A stretch of DNA of 64,000 nt from UBA7446 sp965656545 (GTDB lineage Bacteria > Bacteroidota > Bacteroidia > Flavobacteriales > Flavobacteriaceae), in assembly GCA_965656545.1 (NCBI GenBank), contig CBFHKZ010000005.1, forward strand, positions 62,001 to 126,000, written 5' to 3'. Shown one piece after another: positions 35,154 to 43,770 of the stretch. The position numbers and the translations under genes are program-made. The notes beneath the pieces were generated by a model that was given only the letters and a program-made list of their open reading frames with translations, did not search any database and was not told the origin of the DNA. Numbering within the stretch: position 1 is the first letter of the stretch; every line of letters begins with the position of its first letter.

Positions 35154-35657
35154 TTAGATGCCCAATGCTTTTTTAACGTCTGGCGCAAGGTCTTTGCCTT
35201 CAGCCATCAATAAAGCACCACCAAGGCTTGCATCAACTACATAATCAAATCCTTGTGCTTTGGCAACTTCTTGCACCTTAGCACGGGCATTTTCAATAAT
35301 AGGACGCAACAGGTCTGCTTGCTTCTTCTGAATGTCTTGAGAAGCCGTTTGACGAAACTGCTGAATGTTTTGTTCCATACCAGCCAACTCTTGTTGACGC
35401 GCTTGATTGGTCACGTCTGTTTGGTTTTCAGCCTCAGCAGAATACGTTTGCAATTTGGTTTGGTATTCTTTTATAGAAGCTTCGATTTCCGTTTGGTAAT
35501 CTTTTTCTAGTTTTTGCACTTCTTCTTGTGCGGCAATTACACTAGGCATTTCGCTGATGAGCTTTTGGAAGTCTAGGTGTGCCACTTTACTTTGTGCATA
35601 AGTTGCACTGCTAAGCATTAAAATTACGGTTAGTAATAGAGTAGATAAATATTTCAT
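35154..35657 (-). CDS. OmpH/Skp family periplasmic chaperone
   Basis: A 167-aa Skp-like chaperone for outer-membrane proteins. Signal peptide to about residue 21 (SSATYAQ), then the OmpH pattern: a first strand (VAHLDFQKLISEMP), long coiled-coil arms rich in Q, E and K (about 45-130) and a closing strand (GFDYVVDASLGGALLMAE). It is the second of two ompH genes downstream of bamA, with the usual gene order of the family. Confidence 0.92.
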   Translation of the reverse strand: MKYLSTLLLTVILMLSSATYAQSKVAHLDFQKLISEMPSVIAAQEEVQKLEKDYQTEIEASIKEYQTKLQTYSAEAENQTDVTNQARQQELAGMEQNIQQFRQTASQDIQKKQADLLRPIIENARAKVQEVAKAQGFDYVVDASLGGALLMAEGKDLAPDVKKALGI

Positions 35658-35676
35658 TGTATTGAGTTAATTAAGG

Positions 35677-36600
35677 TTACTTTTTTTGTTGCGCTTGTTT
35701 GCGTTTTTCTTCAAATTCTTTTTTTCTTCTTTCAAGTTCTTCTAGCCGTTCTTTTTTGCGTTTGGCTAGTGCTTCTTCTTTTTCTTTTTTCTTTCGTGCG
35801 GCTTCCGCTTCACGTTCTTGTTTTTTACGCTCGTATTCCGCTTTTTTTGCAGCTCGCTTTTCTTCTGGGGTTTGACCAGAAGCAGCCTCGCTTGTGGTTT
35901 TATTCCCCGATCGTTTGGCTTCTTTTTTACGTTGGCGTTCGGCCTTGCGTTCTTCAAGAAGCTTTAGGCGTTCTGCTTTTTGTTGCGCTATTTTTTTCCT
36001 TCTCTCATCCAATGATGGATTTGAGCGATCCTTGCGTTCTTCCTTTTTGGTTTCTGCCAAAAAAGCTTGAGCCTTTTTCTTGTCTTCAATTTCTAGGTAT
36101 CGAATAACAAGGTCGCTAATATCGTATTTTTTTTCAGAATGTAGCACTAGAATTTCAGCAGTACTGTCAAAAACATAATTTAGTTTTCTATCAGCGGCAA
36201 TTTCTCTTATTGCAGTAAGTATTTCATCTTGCGCTGGCTGAGCTAATTGTAGTTTTTGCTTAACCCAGTCGCCTTCAACACCAAAGCGTTGCTCAATATA
36301 TTGATTTAGCTTGTCCTGCTCAAAGGCAATATCCTCTTCGCGTTCTTCGGCAATTTCTTCTGTGAGCAATGGCCTTTCAATTTCAAGCGCTTGTCTTTGC
36401 TCATCTAATTCCTTTTGCTTTATGTCAATTTCGTTTCGCCATGACACAATCTTGGTTTCTAAATCTTGACTGGATTCAGAGAAGCCGCTGTGTGCAGCTA
36501 ACACCTTGTCAATGTCCAAAAACCCTATCCTTACATTGCGCTGCGCATATGTAGCACCCGTTATAAAACAGCATAACAATAAGGTCCAAAAAAAACGCAT
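35677..36600 (-). CDS. OmpH family protein with long Lys/Glu-rich C-terminal extension
   Basis: A 307-aa OmpH-like protein. Signal peptide (RFFWTLLLCCFITGATYAQ), OmpH domain to about residue 165 ending in LNYVFDSTAEILVLHSEKKYDISDLV-like strands, then roughly 130 residues made almost only of Lys, Arg, Glu and Ala, probably a single long charged helix. Usual OmpH proteins are 160-200 aa, so the tail nearly doubles the length. The ATG at 36600 gives the signal peptide; the frame is open 16 codons further. Lies 11 nt after bamA. Confidence 0.9.
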   Translation of the reverse strand: MRFFWTLLLCCFITGATYAQRNVRIGFLDIDKVLAAHSGFSESSQDLETKIVSWRNEIDIKQKELDEQRQALEIERPLLTEEIAEEREEDIAFEQDKLNQYIEQRFGVEGDWVKQKLQLAQPAQDEILTAIREIAADRKLNYVFDSTAEILVLHSEKKYDISDLVIRYLEIEDKKKAQAFLAETKKEERKDRSNPSLDERRKKIAQQKAERLKLLEERKAERQRKKEAKRSGNKTTSEAASGQTPEEKRAAKKAEYERKKQEREAEAARKKKEKEEALAKRKKERLEELERRKKEFEEKRKQAQQKK

Positions 36601-36611
36601 TTGCTTTTTGA

Positions 36612-39164
36612 TTAGAATTGTTGACCGATGATAAAGTGTGTTTCCCATCCGTTGGGGTTTAAGTCATTTGGTATTTCGCTATCAAACCCATATCCAAAAT
36701 CTATGCCTAACAGTCCAAAAGCGGGCATAAAAATTCGGACACCAAAGCCTGCCGAGCGCTTACTATTAAACGGATTAAACTCCCGAAAATTGTCATAACC
36801 ATTACCCGCCTCTAAAAAACTTAAGGCGTATATGGAAGCACTTGGCTTTAATGTTATGGGATAACGCAGTTCAAGCGAGAACTTATTGTAAACCGTTGAG
36901 CCATCTCTGCTGGAAAGCGATTGGTTTTCATAACCCCTAAGCGCAATGGTTTCTCTACCGTCCATGGCATATTGTTGAAGTCCATCACCGCCTAAGAAAT
37001 AACGCTCAAATGGAATGTTTCCTCTGTCAGCGTTATAAGCACCTAAAAAGCCAAACTCAGCGTGAGTGCGCAATACTAATTTGTCAATTATGCGCGTATA
37101 CCAAGTACCTTCAAAATTCAACTTATAGTATTCTAACCATTTAAACCGTTCTTGATCAATTTTAGCCTGGTCAGGATTGCCATTTGCATCTTGATATGCT
37201 GCTAGATTTTTCAAGTTGCCATAATCAATATTATTTACCAATGAATATGGGAAAGTGAGCTTAGCTCCAATAGTAAAGGAAGAACCACCTGTTGGGAATA
37301 TAGGGTTCGTATAGGTGTTGTTTCGAGACAGTGCTATGGCGTAAAACAGGTTGTTGGAAACCCCATCTCCAAAAGTAAACAGCCCAGTATAATAATTGTT
37401 TAAGTCAAAGTATTGATAGCCAATAGTTTGTGAAAGTGTAAAGTAATCATCAGGAACCTGAAGGCGTTTGGCCAAGCCAAAGTTAATACCACGAATTTTA
37501 AAATATTGCGATTTATCCGCTAACCCTGTCGTATAATTATAACGGTACTGGGTTGTTTGCGAAATAGAAGTAGAAAAACGCACAGGTTGTTCTCCACCCA
37601 ACCAAGGTTCTGAGAATGAGAAGCTATAGGTTTCAAAGAAGCGACTCGCCTGAAGGCGAAGGGCTAACTGCTGCCCGTCACCCATAGGTACCGGCTTGTA
37701 TTCTTTCTTGTTGAATATGTTGCGCATGGAGAAGTTATTGAATGAAAGCCCTAGGGTTCCAATAAATCCACCGCCTCCATAACCACCTTGTAGTTCAATT
37801 TGGCTCGCGCCTTTTTCAACCAATCCGTATTCAATGTCTACCGTCCCTGCGTTGGGATCAACATCCTTAAAGTCGGGAGATATTTGCTCTGCATCAAAAA
37901 AGCCTAATTGCCCCAACTCACGCACCGAACGCACCACTTTATCTTTGCTGTAGAGTTCACCTGGGCGTGTGCGAATTTCTCTATATATAACATGGTCATT
38001 TGTTCTGTCGTTGCCTACAACACTAATACGGTTAAAGTAAGCAGGCTTACCTTCTGTAATACGCACTTCAAAGTTGATGGTATCATTTGCAGCACTAACT
38101 TCAACCGGGTTTATACTTGAGAATAAATACCCGTTGTTTTGGTATAGGTTTGTAAGATCATCACCATCTGGCTTTGTTTGATCTGCAATACGCTTACGCA
38201 ACAGCACCCCATTGTAAGTGTCTCCAGGCTTAATGCCCAGCACCCTGCTAAGCTGTGCATCGCTGTAAACGGAATTGCCAATAAAATCAACATCGCCAAA
38301 ATAGTATTTGTTACCTTCCTGTACCTTTATGACAACATCAATTTTGTTGTTGTCTACGATAATGCTATCTGAAATAATTCGTGCATCGCGGTAGCCTTTT
38401 TCTTTATAGAAATCTAGCAGCTTCTTAAGGTCTTCTTCGTAATCAGCCTCAATGTACTTTGAACGCTTCCAAAAACGACCAGGTAATTCTAACTTAGTGC
38501 TTTTGAGTTGTTTTCGCAGCTTTTTTGGCTTGTAGACCTCGTTGCCTTCAAATGAAATGGAGCGCACCTTTACGCGATCACCACGATCAACAGAAACCAG
38601 CATTTTTTGGTTGTTGACATCTGTTGTGTCTGCTTTGGTGTCTATGGTTACTTTAGCGTTTAGAAAGCCTTCTTTTTTGTACTTATTTTCTATGTAGTTT
38701 TTAGTAGTAGCAAGGAAGTTTTTGCTGAGCTTTTTCCCTTTTTTAATGTCAGTGTCTTTGACAATAGTTTCGATTTTGCCCTTTTTAATCCCTTTAATGG
38801 TGTATTCAGAAAGCGTAGGTAATTCTTGAATGTATAGTTCCAAGTCTACTACTTCACCCTCAATATTGGTGATAAAAAACTCAATATCACTAAAGAGTTC
38901 CAGCTTCCACAATTTATTTATGGTTGCGCTAATTTCTTCTCCAGGGATTTGAATACGCTGCCCTTTTTTAAGTCCGGTATAGGCCACGACAGTTTGTGGG
39001 CTAAAACTTTTTACGCCAGTAACGGTAATTTCTCCAAGTTCATAAAACTTTCCTTTATCATAGGCAGTCTCTTGCGCATTGGCCTGTTTAAGACCAAACA
39101 GCACAACACACAAAATAAGGGGAAGGAGTAAACAGTTACGTAAGTTGCTCGCTTGTTTTTCCAA
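36612..39164 (-). CDS. bamA: Outer-membrane assembly factor BamA
   Basis: Omp85 protein of 850 aa, the core of the BAM machine that inserts beta-barrels. Signal peptide (FGLKQANAQ), five POTRA domains (about 40-450; e.g. VKVRSISFEGNEVYKPKKL and YFNRISVVGNDRTNDHVI) and a 16-strand barrel with the VRGF-like region as IALRGYENQ and a C-terminal strand ending in HFIIGQQF. The first 29 nt overlap the uppS 3' end. The two ompH genes downstream complete the assembly pathway. Confidence 0.95.
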   Translation of the reverse strand: MEKQASNLRNCLLLPLILCVVLFGLKQANAQETAYDKGKFYELGEITVTGVKSFSPQTVVAYTGLKKGQRIQIPGEEISATINKLWKLELFSDIEFFITNIEGEVVDLELYIQELPTLSEYTIKGIKKGKIETIVKDTDIKKGKKLSKNFLATTKNYIENKYKKEGFLNAKVTIDTKADTTDVNNQKMLVSVDRGDRVKVRSISFEGNEVYKPKKLRKQLKSTKLELPGRFWKRSKYIEADYEEDLKKLLDFYKEKGYRDARIISDSIIVDNNKIDVVIKVQEGNKYYFGDVDFIGNSVYSDAQLSRVLGIKPGDTYNGVLLRKRIADQTKPDGDDLTNLYQNNGYLFSSINPVEVSAANDTINFEVRITEGKPAYFNRISVVGNDRTNDHVIYREIRTRPGELYSKDKVVRSVRELGQLGFFDAEQISPDFKDVDPNAGTVDIEYGLVEKGASQIELQGGYGGGGFIGTLGLSFNNFSMRNIFNKKEYKPVPMGDGQQLALRLQASRFFETYSFSFSEPWLGGEQPVRFSTSISQTTQYRYNYTTGLADKSQYFKIRGINFGLAKRLQVPDDYFTLSQTIGYQYFDLNNYYTGLFTFGDGVSNNLFYAIALSRNNTYTNPIFPTGGSSFTIGAKLTFPYSLVNNIDYGNLKNLAAYQDANGNPDQAKIDQERFKWLEYYKLNFEGTWYTRIIDKLVLRTHAEFGFLGAYNADRGNIPFERYFLGGDGLQQYAMDGRETIALRGYENQSLSSRDGSTVYNKFSLELRYPITLKPSASIYALSFLEAGNGYDNFREFNPFNSKRSAGFGVRIFMPAFGLLGIDFGYGFDSEIPNDLNPNGWETHFIIGQQF

Positions 39165-39873
39165 ATCTACGTTCTCTTTTTAGATAACTTTTAATCGCCT
39201 GGTGAAGTTCATGCTCATCGAACTCTGGCCACATTACATCAGTAAAGTACAGTTCTGCGTAAGCAATTTGCCACAAAAGGAAATTACTTATGCGAACTTC
39301 GCCACTGGTGCGGATGAGTAAATCTACATCAGGCAAATGTTGCGTGTAAAGATGCTCATTTATTATGGTTTCATCAATACTTTCAACGTTAATTATACTA
39401 TTTTTAACTTTTTTGCTAATATCAATAACAGCTTGCTTAATTTCTTCCCGCGCGCCATAGCTAAGTGCCAAAGTTAAATTTGTACCCGTGTTACTTTGTG
39501 TCTTTTCAATGACTTCTATTAATTCATGGCGCACTTTGTTTGGCAATTTATCTAAAGATCCAATAGCTGAAAGACGAATGTTATTTTTTGTCATACGTTC
39601 CAACTCAAGTCGAAGGTTTCTTACCAATAGCGCCATGAGAGTGGCAACTTCTACTTTTGGGCGCTTCCAGTTTTCAGTTGAAAAAGCATAAAGTGTAAGA
39701 TGCTTAATGCCAAGTTTGGCAGCAGCCTCAACTGTTTTTCGCACAGCTTTTGCACCAGCCTCGTGCCCCCGCAAGCGATTTTTACCTTGCTGTTGTGCCC
39801 AACGTCCATTGCCATCCATAATAATGGCAACATGTTTAGGCATTTCATCTGTACTAAATTCGTCGAAACTCAT
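39136..39873 (-). CDS. uppS: Isoprenyl transferase (undecaprenyl diphosphate synthase)
   Basis: Cis-prenyltransferase, 245 aa, makes the C55 lipid carrier for peptidoglycan and glycans. The catalytic N-terminus IIMDGNGRWAQQQG is complete, with LTLYAFSTENWKRP and the C-terminal RTSGEVRISNFLLWQIAYAE (more often GE-R-LSNF). The order DUF6089, uppS, bamA with small spacers and overlaps suggests one operon. Confidence 0.95.
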   Translation of the reverse strand: MSFDEFSTDEMPKHVAIIMDGNGRWAQQQGKNRLRGHEAGAKAVRKTVEAAAKLGIKHLTLYAFSTENWKRPKVEVATLMALLVRNLRLELERMTKNNIRLSAIGSLDKLPNKVRHELIEVIEKTQSNTGTNLTLALSYGAREEIKQAVIDISKKVKNSIINVESIDETIINEHLYTQHLPDVDLLIRTSGEVRISNFLLWQIAYAELYFTDVMWPEFDEHELHQAIKSYLKRERRFGKTSEQLT

Positions 39874-39879
39874 TATAAA

Positions 39880-40587
39880 TTATTCACGGCAACAGGGCAA
39901 CCTACCAAAGCCGTAAGTTATAGAAATCCCTGTAAATACAAGCCAATCATTGCTTAAACTTGTTGAAAATTGTCTTGCTGTAGGTTTTTTTTCACGGTCA
40001 GGATAGCTTCCGTCTAAATTATCACTTAGGGTAAATTGTGGCTGTACTTCTGCTGCCAAAATCCAAGACTGCCCAAAGTTAAACTTCACACCTACACCAA
40101 AAGGGACACCAACAGTTACCACTTTTCCATCAGATCGAGATATTCTTTCAAAAGGCTCAAAATAAAGATCCTCTATCACCATACGGTTGATACCTGCATG
40201 TATGTAAGGTGTCCATGAAAACCCAAATTCGCCAACGGGAAAATTCACATAGTTAATTTCAACCCGTGCCCCGAGGAGGGAATAGTCGTTGGTAAAAGAC
40301 AGTGGGCCAGGCCACCGCTCCAAGCGATCCAATTCAGAAGCATTTATATCATTACCGCTTAACTTTCCGCTACTGTATATGGCACGGAGACCAATCCGCT
40401 CATTAAAATTACGCTTATACACTAGGCCTATTTCATTATGTCTTGGTTGTATATATTGGGTGCTTCCTATTTCACCAATATAATTTACACCACCAACACT
40501 GATACCAATTTCGTGTCGCTGTGCAGTGCTGAAACCACTCACCAGACAGGCAAAAGCAATCCAAAACCAAATGCGATTAATATTCAT
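39880..40587 (-). CDS. DUF6089-type outer-membrane beta-barrel protein
   Basis: A 235-aa protein with signal peptide (ACLVSGFSTAQ) and an alternating strand pattern (HEIGISVGGVNYIGEIG; YNRNF-type hairpins; ILAAEVQPQFTLSDN) that suggests a small outer-membrane barrel. It fits the DUF6089 family seen in Bacteroidota next to uppS and bamA; function unknown. The ATG at 40587 starts MNINRIWFW; an upstream in-frame start lies near the nadK stop. The C-terminus carries a paired Cys (PCCRE). Confidence 0.8.
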   Translation of the reverse strand: MNINRIWFWIAFACLVSGFSTAQRHEIGISVGGVNYIGEIGSTQYIQPRHNEIGLVYKRNFNERIGLRAIYSSGKLSGNDINASELDRLERWPGPLSFTNDYSLLGARVEINYVNFPVGEFGFSWTPYIHAGINRMVIEDLYFEPFERISRSDGKVVTVGVPFGVGVKFNFGQSWILAAEVQPQFTLSDNLDGSYPDREKKPTARQFSTSLSNDWLVFTGISITYGFGRLPCCRE

Positions 40588-40625
40588 CTTATTTACTGAA
40601 AACTGAAAAAGCACCAAATTTATTG

Positions 40626-41495
40626 TTAGTTGCGTTTATCTTGTCCCCAAAGTAGCTTGTTGCGTAAGGTATCAAAAAAGCCATGCGTATTTGACCTTAT
40701 AAAGACAATGGGGTTATTCGCCTTTTGGATACTAATGGTCGTGTTCATCGGAACAGAAAAGAGTCGGGTGTCAAGAGAAATGAGGTGAGAGTCTCCTCTG
40801 CCTTCAACGTGGATTTTAATTTCAACGTCATCGGCAACAACGAGTGGCCTAACGTTAAGGTTATGTGGCGCTATAGGCGTTAAGACCAAGCTTTTTGCTT
40901 CGGGCGCGATGATGGGTCCACCACTACTTAAGGAATATCCAGTGGAACCTGTGGGTGTTGCCACCACCAAACCATCTGCCCAATACACATTGACATAGGC
41001 ATCATTGACTTGGGTGTTAATGGTAACCATAGACGTCGTGTTTTCTCTACTAAGAGAAATCTCGTTTAGCGCTAATGGAAATGCATTTAGTTCGGCAACA
41101 GCAGGTGTTGTTTTGATTTCAAGGATGCTTCGCTCCTCAGTAACGTAGTTTTTGGCAACGATATCATGGAGCATGGCTTCCATTTCTTCTGGTTGAATAG
41201 TTGCTAAAAAGCCCAGCCGACCTGTGTTGACACCAATCAAAGGGATTTTCGATTCACGGATATAGTACAAGGCACGGAGTACCGTACCATCGCCACCAAC
41301 AGCAAAAAAAACGGCTGTTTTTGGGTCTAAATCTGCATGTGAGTCAAATGGGGTGGCAGCAGCATCGGGAATATGTCGTAACAATTCTTTTTCTACTTGT
41401 ATGTCAGCACCTTTACTCGCAAAAAAGGCAACGATTTCCGTTACGATTTTTAGCGATTTCTCATCGTGAACCAAGCTGTACAATGCTACTTTCAT
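40626..41495 (-). CDS. nadK: NAD kinase
   Basis: Phosphorylates NAD to NADP, 289 aa. The catalytic GGDGT motif is at residues 67-71, followed by the NAD-binding DGLVVATPTGSTGYSLSSGGP segment and the APHNLNVRPLV region. A perfect -7 box (TAACTTTG, 41500-41507) ends 4 nt before the ATG, so a leaderless transcript is predicted. It is the first gene of the envelope cluster and divergent from pdxJ. Confidence 0.95.
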   Translation of the reverse strand: MKVALYSLVHDEKSLKIVTEIVAFFASKGADIQVEKELLRHIPDAAATPFDSHADLDPKTAVFFAVGGDGTVLRALYYIRESKIPLIGVNTGRLGFLATIQPEEMEAMLHDIVAKNYVTEERSILEIKTTPAVAELNAFPLALNEISLSRENTTSMVTINTQVNDAYVNVYWADGLVVATPTGSTGYSLSSGGPIIAPEAKSLVLTPIAPHNLNVRPLVVADDVEIKIHVEGRGDSHLISLDTRLFSVPMNTTISIQKANNPIVFIRSNTHGFFDTLRNKLLWGQDKRN

Positions 41496-41499
41496 ACTG

Positions 41500-41507
41500 C
41501 AAAGTTA
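41500..41507 (-). promoter_or_regulatory. -7 promoter box of nadK
   Basis: TAACTTTG on the minus strand, perfect TAnnTTTG, 4 nt before the nadK ATG. No TTG at the expected -33 distance. Confidence 0.5.
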
Positions 41508-41538
41508 GACCAAAATGCTTAAAGGGACATTATTGTGT

Positions 41539-41546
41539 TATTTTTG
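41539..41546 (+). promoter_or_regulatory. -7 promoter box of pdxJ
   Basis: TATTTTTG, perfect TAnnTTTG, 13 nt before the pdxJ ATG at 41560. The divergent nadK box lies 31 nt away. Confidence 0.5.
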
Positions 41547-41559
41547 CACAAAAAGAGCC

Positions 41560-42279
41560 ATGACAAAGCTTAGTGTTAACATCAACAAAATAGCAACCTT
41601 ACGTAACGCAAGAGGAGGCGATCAACCTAATATTTTGCAAGTTGCCAAAGACGCACAAGCATTTGGCGCGCATGGCATCACCGTTCATCCCAGACCCGAC
41701 GAGCGACACATCACCTATCAAGATGCCCGCGAATTGCCGGCCGTGATTACCACCGAATTCAATATTGAAGGGAATCCAATTCCAAAATTTATAGACATGG
41801 TATGCGCCATCAAGCCCCATCAAGTGACTTTGGTGCCAGACGCTCCAGATGCCATTACTTCCAATGGGGGCTGGGATACGGTAGCAAATCGTGATTTCTT
41901 AAAAGAAGTCATTCAAGAATTTAAACAACAAGGTATTCGTACTTCCATATTTTTGGATCCCGATGCGGCACAAGTAGAAGCTGCCGTCAAAACAGGAACA
42001 GACCGTATTGAGCTCTACACCGAAGCCTATGCCCAAGAATATCCAAAAGACGCTACAAAAGCCATAGCCCCCTTTGTGGAAGCGGCTACAAAAGCACAAG
42101 AAGTAGGACTAGGACTCAATGCCGGCCACGACTTGAGCTTGGACAATATTGCTTTTTTTGCTCAACAATTGCCCGGACTGCTAGAGGTGTCCATAGGACA
42201 TGCCCTAATTTGCGAGTCCTTGTACTTTGGGCTTGAGAATGTCATTAACCAATACATTGCCAAGCTATCGACGCACTAG
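41560..42279 (+). CDS. pdxJ: Pyridoxine 5'-phosphate synthase
   Basis: PdxJ, 239 aa, condenses 1-deoxyxylulose 5-phosphate with 3-amino-2-oxopropyl phosphate to form pyridoxine phosphate. Motifs: LSVNINKIATLRNARGG, GAHGITVHPRPDERHI, VTLVPD and GLNAGHDLSLDN, then the GHALI phosphate site. The ATG at 41560 is fixed by the family N-terminus (TKLSVNINK) and by the -7 box at 41539-41546, which would be inside any longer version. The other enzymes of the deoxyxylulose-dependent branch are not in the window. Confidence 0.95.
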   Translation: MTKLSVNINKIATLRNARGGDQPNILQVAKDAQAFGAHGITVHPRPDERHITYQDARELPAVITTEFNIEGNPIPKFIDMVCAIKPHQVTLVPDAPDAITSNGGWDTVANRDFLKEVIQEFKQQGIRTSIFLDPDAAQVEAAVKTGTDRIELYTEAYAQEYPKDATKAIAPFVEAATKAQEVGLGLNAGHDLSLDNIAFFAQQLPGLLEVSIGHALICESLYFGLENVINQYIAKLSTH

Positions 42280-42320
42280 TTCACAGCACCATTACTGGGC
42301 AGGGCGAACCGCTAATTATT

Positions 42321-43040
42321 TTGCATGGTTTTTTGGGCATGTCAGACAATTGGCGCACACATGCCAAATATTGGTCTGCTTATTTTGAAGTACACGCCAT
42401 TGACCAGCGCAACCACGGTAAAAGCTTCCACAGCCAAGATTTTGATTATAACCTAATGGCAGCGGATATTATTGCCTATATGGACAATCACAACATTCAA
42501 CAAGCCATTGTACTTGGTCATTCTATGGGTGGCAAAACGGCCATGAGCTTGGCGCTTCAATACCCAACTCGAGTATCAAAACTCATCGTTGCAGACATAG
42601 CACCCAAACAGTATAATGTGAGCAGCAAGTTTTCAAATATCATAAAGGGGCTTTTGCAACTCAATGATTTGACGCTTACATCAAGGGGCGAAGCTGACAA
42701 GGCACTTACGTCATTCGTGCCAGAAGTCGGTGTTCGCCAGTTTTTACTTAAAAATTTGACTTGGACAGAAGAAAGGACCCTGAAACTTCGCTGTAATATT
42801 TCGGTGCTGCAACACAAGCTCAAAGAAATTGGTGCTGCACCAACCGGATTGCCTTATGCAGGAGAGACATTATTTTTAGCAGGGCAACAGTCTGATTATG
42901 TACTGCAAACAGATATGGCTGCCATACATGCCCTGTTCCCAAATGCTTCTTTACGGTGGGTTGCTGATGCAGGTCATTGGCTCCATGCCGAAAACCCCAA
43001 AGGATTTACCGATGCGCTGCAAGATTTTCTAAGTCTTTGA
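42321..43040 (+). CDS. Alpha/beta hydrolase (YbfF-like esterase) with unclear start codon
   Basis: Alpha/beta hydrolase of at least 239 aa. Oxyanion segment LHGFLGMSDNW, nucleophile in LGHSMGG (Ser68 from the TTG at 42321) and catalytic His in AGHWLHAENP, as in YbfF-type esterases. The first beta-strands (VHSTITGQGEPLII) are encoded upstream from about 42279, in a frame open from 42249 but with no ATG, GTG or TTG. The TTG at 42321 would start inside a core strand. Either a non-canonical start is used after pdxJ, whose stop it overlaps, or the start codon is lost. Confidence 0.8.
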   Translation: MHGFLGMSDNWRTHAKYWSAYFEVHAIDQRNHGKSFHSQDFDYNLMAADIIAYMDNHNIQQAIVLGHSMGGKTAMSLALQYPTRVSKLIVADIAPKQYNVSSKFSNIIKGLLQLNDLTLTSRGEADKALTSFVPEVGVRQFLLKNLTWTEERTLKLRCNISVLQHKLKEIGAAPTGLPYAGETLFLAGQQSDYVLQTDMAAIHALFPNASLRWVADAGHWLHAENPKGFTDALQDFLSL

Positions 43041-43159
43041 TTCAATTGCTAAAATGGAATTTGGGAAGGTTCTTTCTATCTTTTATATTTATAAGCGCAA
43101 GCATTTGACATATAAAATTTAGAACGTAACTCTGTTTAGCGAGACGATTTGATGAAAAG

Positions 43160-43190
43160 TTTGTGAATATACCAATTTTTGGTATTTTTG
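43160..43190 (+). promoter_or_regulatory. parDE promoter
   Basis: TTTG at 43160-43163, spacer 19 nt, -7 box TATTTTTG at 43183-43190, 17 nt before the parD ATG at 43208. A perfect palindrome fills the spacer. Confidence 0.65.
43169..43185. promoter_or_regulatory. Probable ParD operator palindrome
   Basis: Perfect inverted repeat, ATACCAA (43169-43175) and TTGGTAT (43179-43185) with centre TTT, between the -33 and -7 elements and overlapping the first bases of the -7 box. A CopG/ParD-type antitoxin bound here would block the promoter. Confidence 0.6.
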
Positions 43191-43207
43191 ATAAAATTAG
43201 TAATCAA

Positions 43208-43459
43208 ATGAATAAAAACACATCAGTATCACTCGGAAAATATTTTGACCAATTCGTTCAAAGTCGAATAAGCGAAGGGAGATTTAAAAACGTAAGTGAA
43301 GTGATTCGTGCTGGATTGAGACTTTTAGAAGAAGAAGAAAATAAAGTTTTTGCTTTAAAAAATGCAATACAGGAAGGAATTGACAGCGGAATAGCTCACG
43401 ATTTTGACCCTAAAAAACATCTTGAATTTTTAAAAGCGAAAAAGCACTCAAATGGCTAA
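43208..43459 (+). CDS. ParD-like antitoxin
   Basis: An 83-aa ribbon-helix-helix antitoxin. The N-terminal NTSVSLGKYFDQFVQSRISEGRFKN-like part forms the strand and helices of the CopG/ParD DNA-binding fold (through FKNVSEVIRAGLRLLEEEE); the C-terminal part (KNAIQEGIDSGIAHDFDPKKHLEFLKAKK) is the toxin-binding segment. It is expected to neutralise ParE and to repress its own promoter. The ATG at 43208 follows the promoter; the 3' end overlaps parE by 8 nt. Confidence 0.88.
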   Translation: MNKNTSVSLGKYFDQFVQSRISEGRFKNVSEVIRAGLRLLEEEENKVFALKNAIQEGIDSGIAHDFDPKKHLEFLKAKKHSNG

Positions 43460-43750
43460 ACATAAACTGACCAATAAAGCGGTTGCTGATTTATCAAAAA
43501 TTTGGGAATACACACTTGCGGTTTGGTCGGAAAAACAAGCCGATAAATATTATGATATACTAATCAAAAATTGTGAGGAAATTGCTAAAAATCCAGATTT
43601 AGGAAAAAATACAAAGGAATTTCAGAACAACTTTTGGGATTGAAATCTAACCGACATATCATATTCTACAGAACTTTAAACGAGAATTACGTTGAGATAA
43701 CGAGAGTACTACACGAAAGCATGGATTTAAAAAAAAGAATAACTGAATAA
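43452..43750 (+). pseudogene. ParE-like toxin, frameshifted
   Basis: The first frame gives 63 residues of a ParE-type toxin (LTNKAVADLSKIWEYTLAVWSEKQADKYY) and then stops at 43643. The missing C-terminus is present in the next frame (QLLGLKSNRHIIFYRTL, then VEITRVLHESMDLKKRI) up to a stop at 43750. Adding one A to the run of six A at 43604-43609 would restore a single toxin of about 98 aa. This may be a decayed toxin, slippage-dependent expression or a sequencing error. Confidence 0.82.
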
Positions 43751-43770
43751 GCTGTATTTAAAGCGATGTA

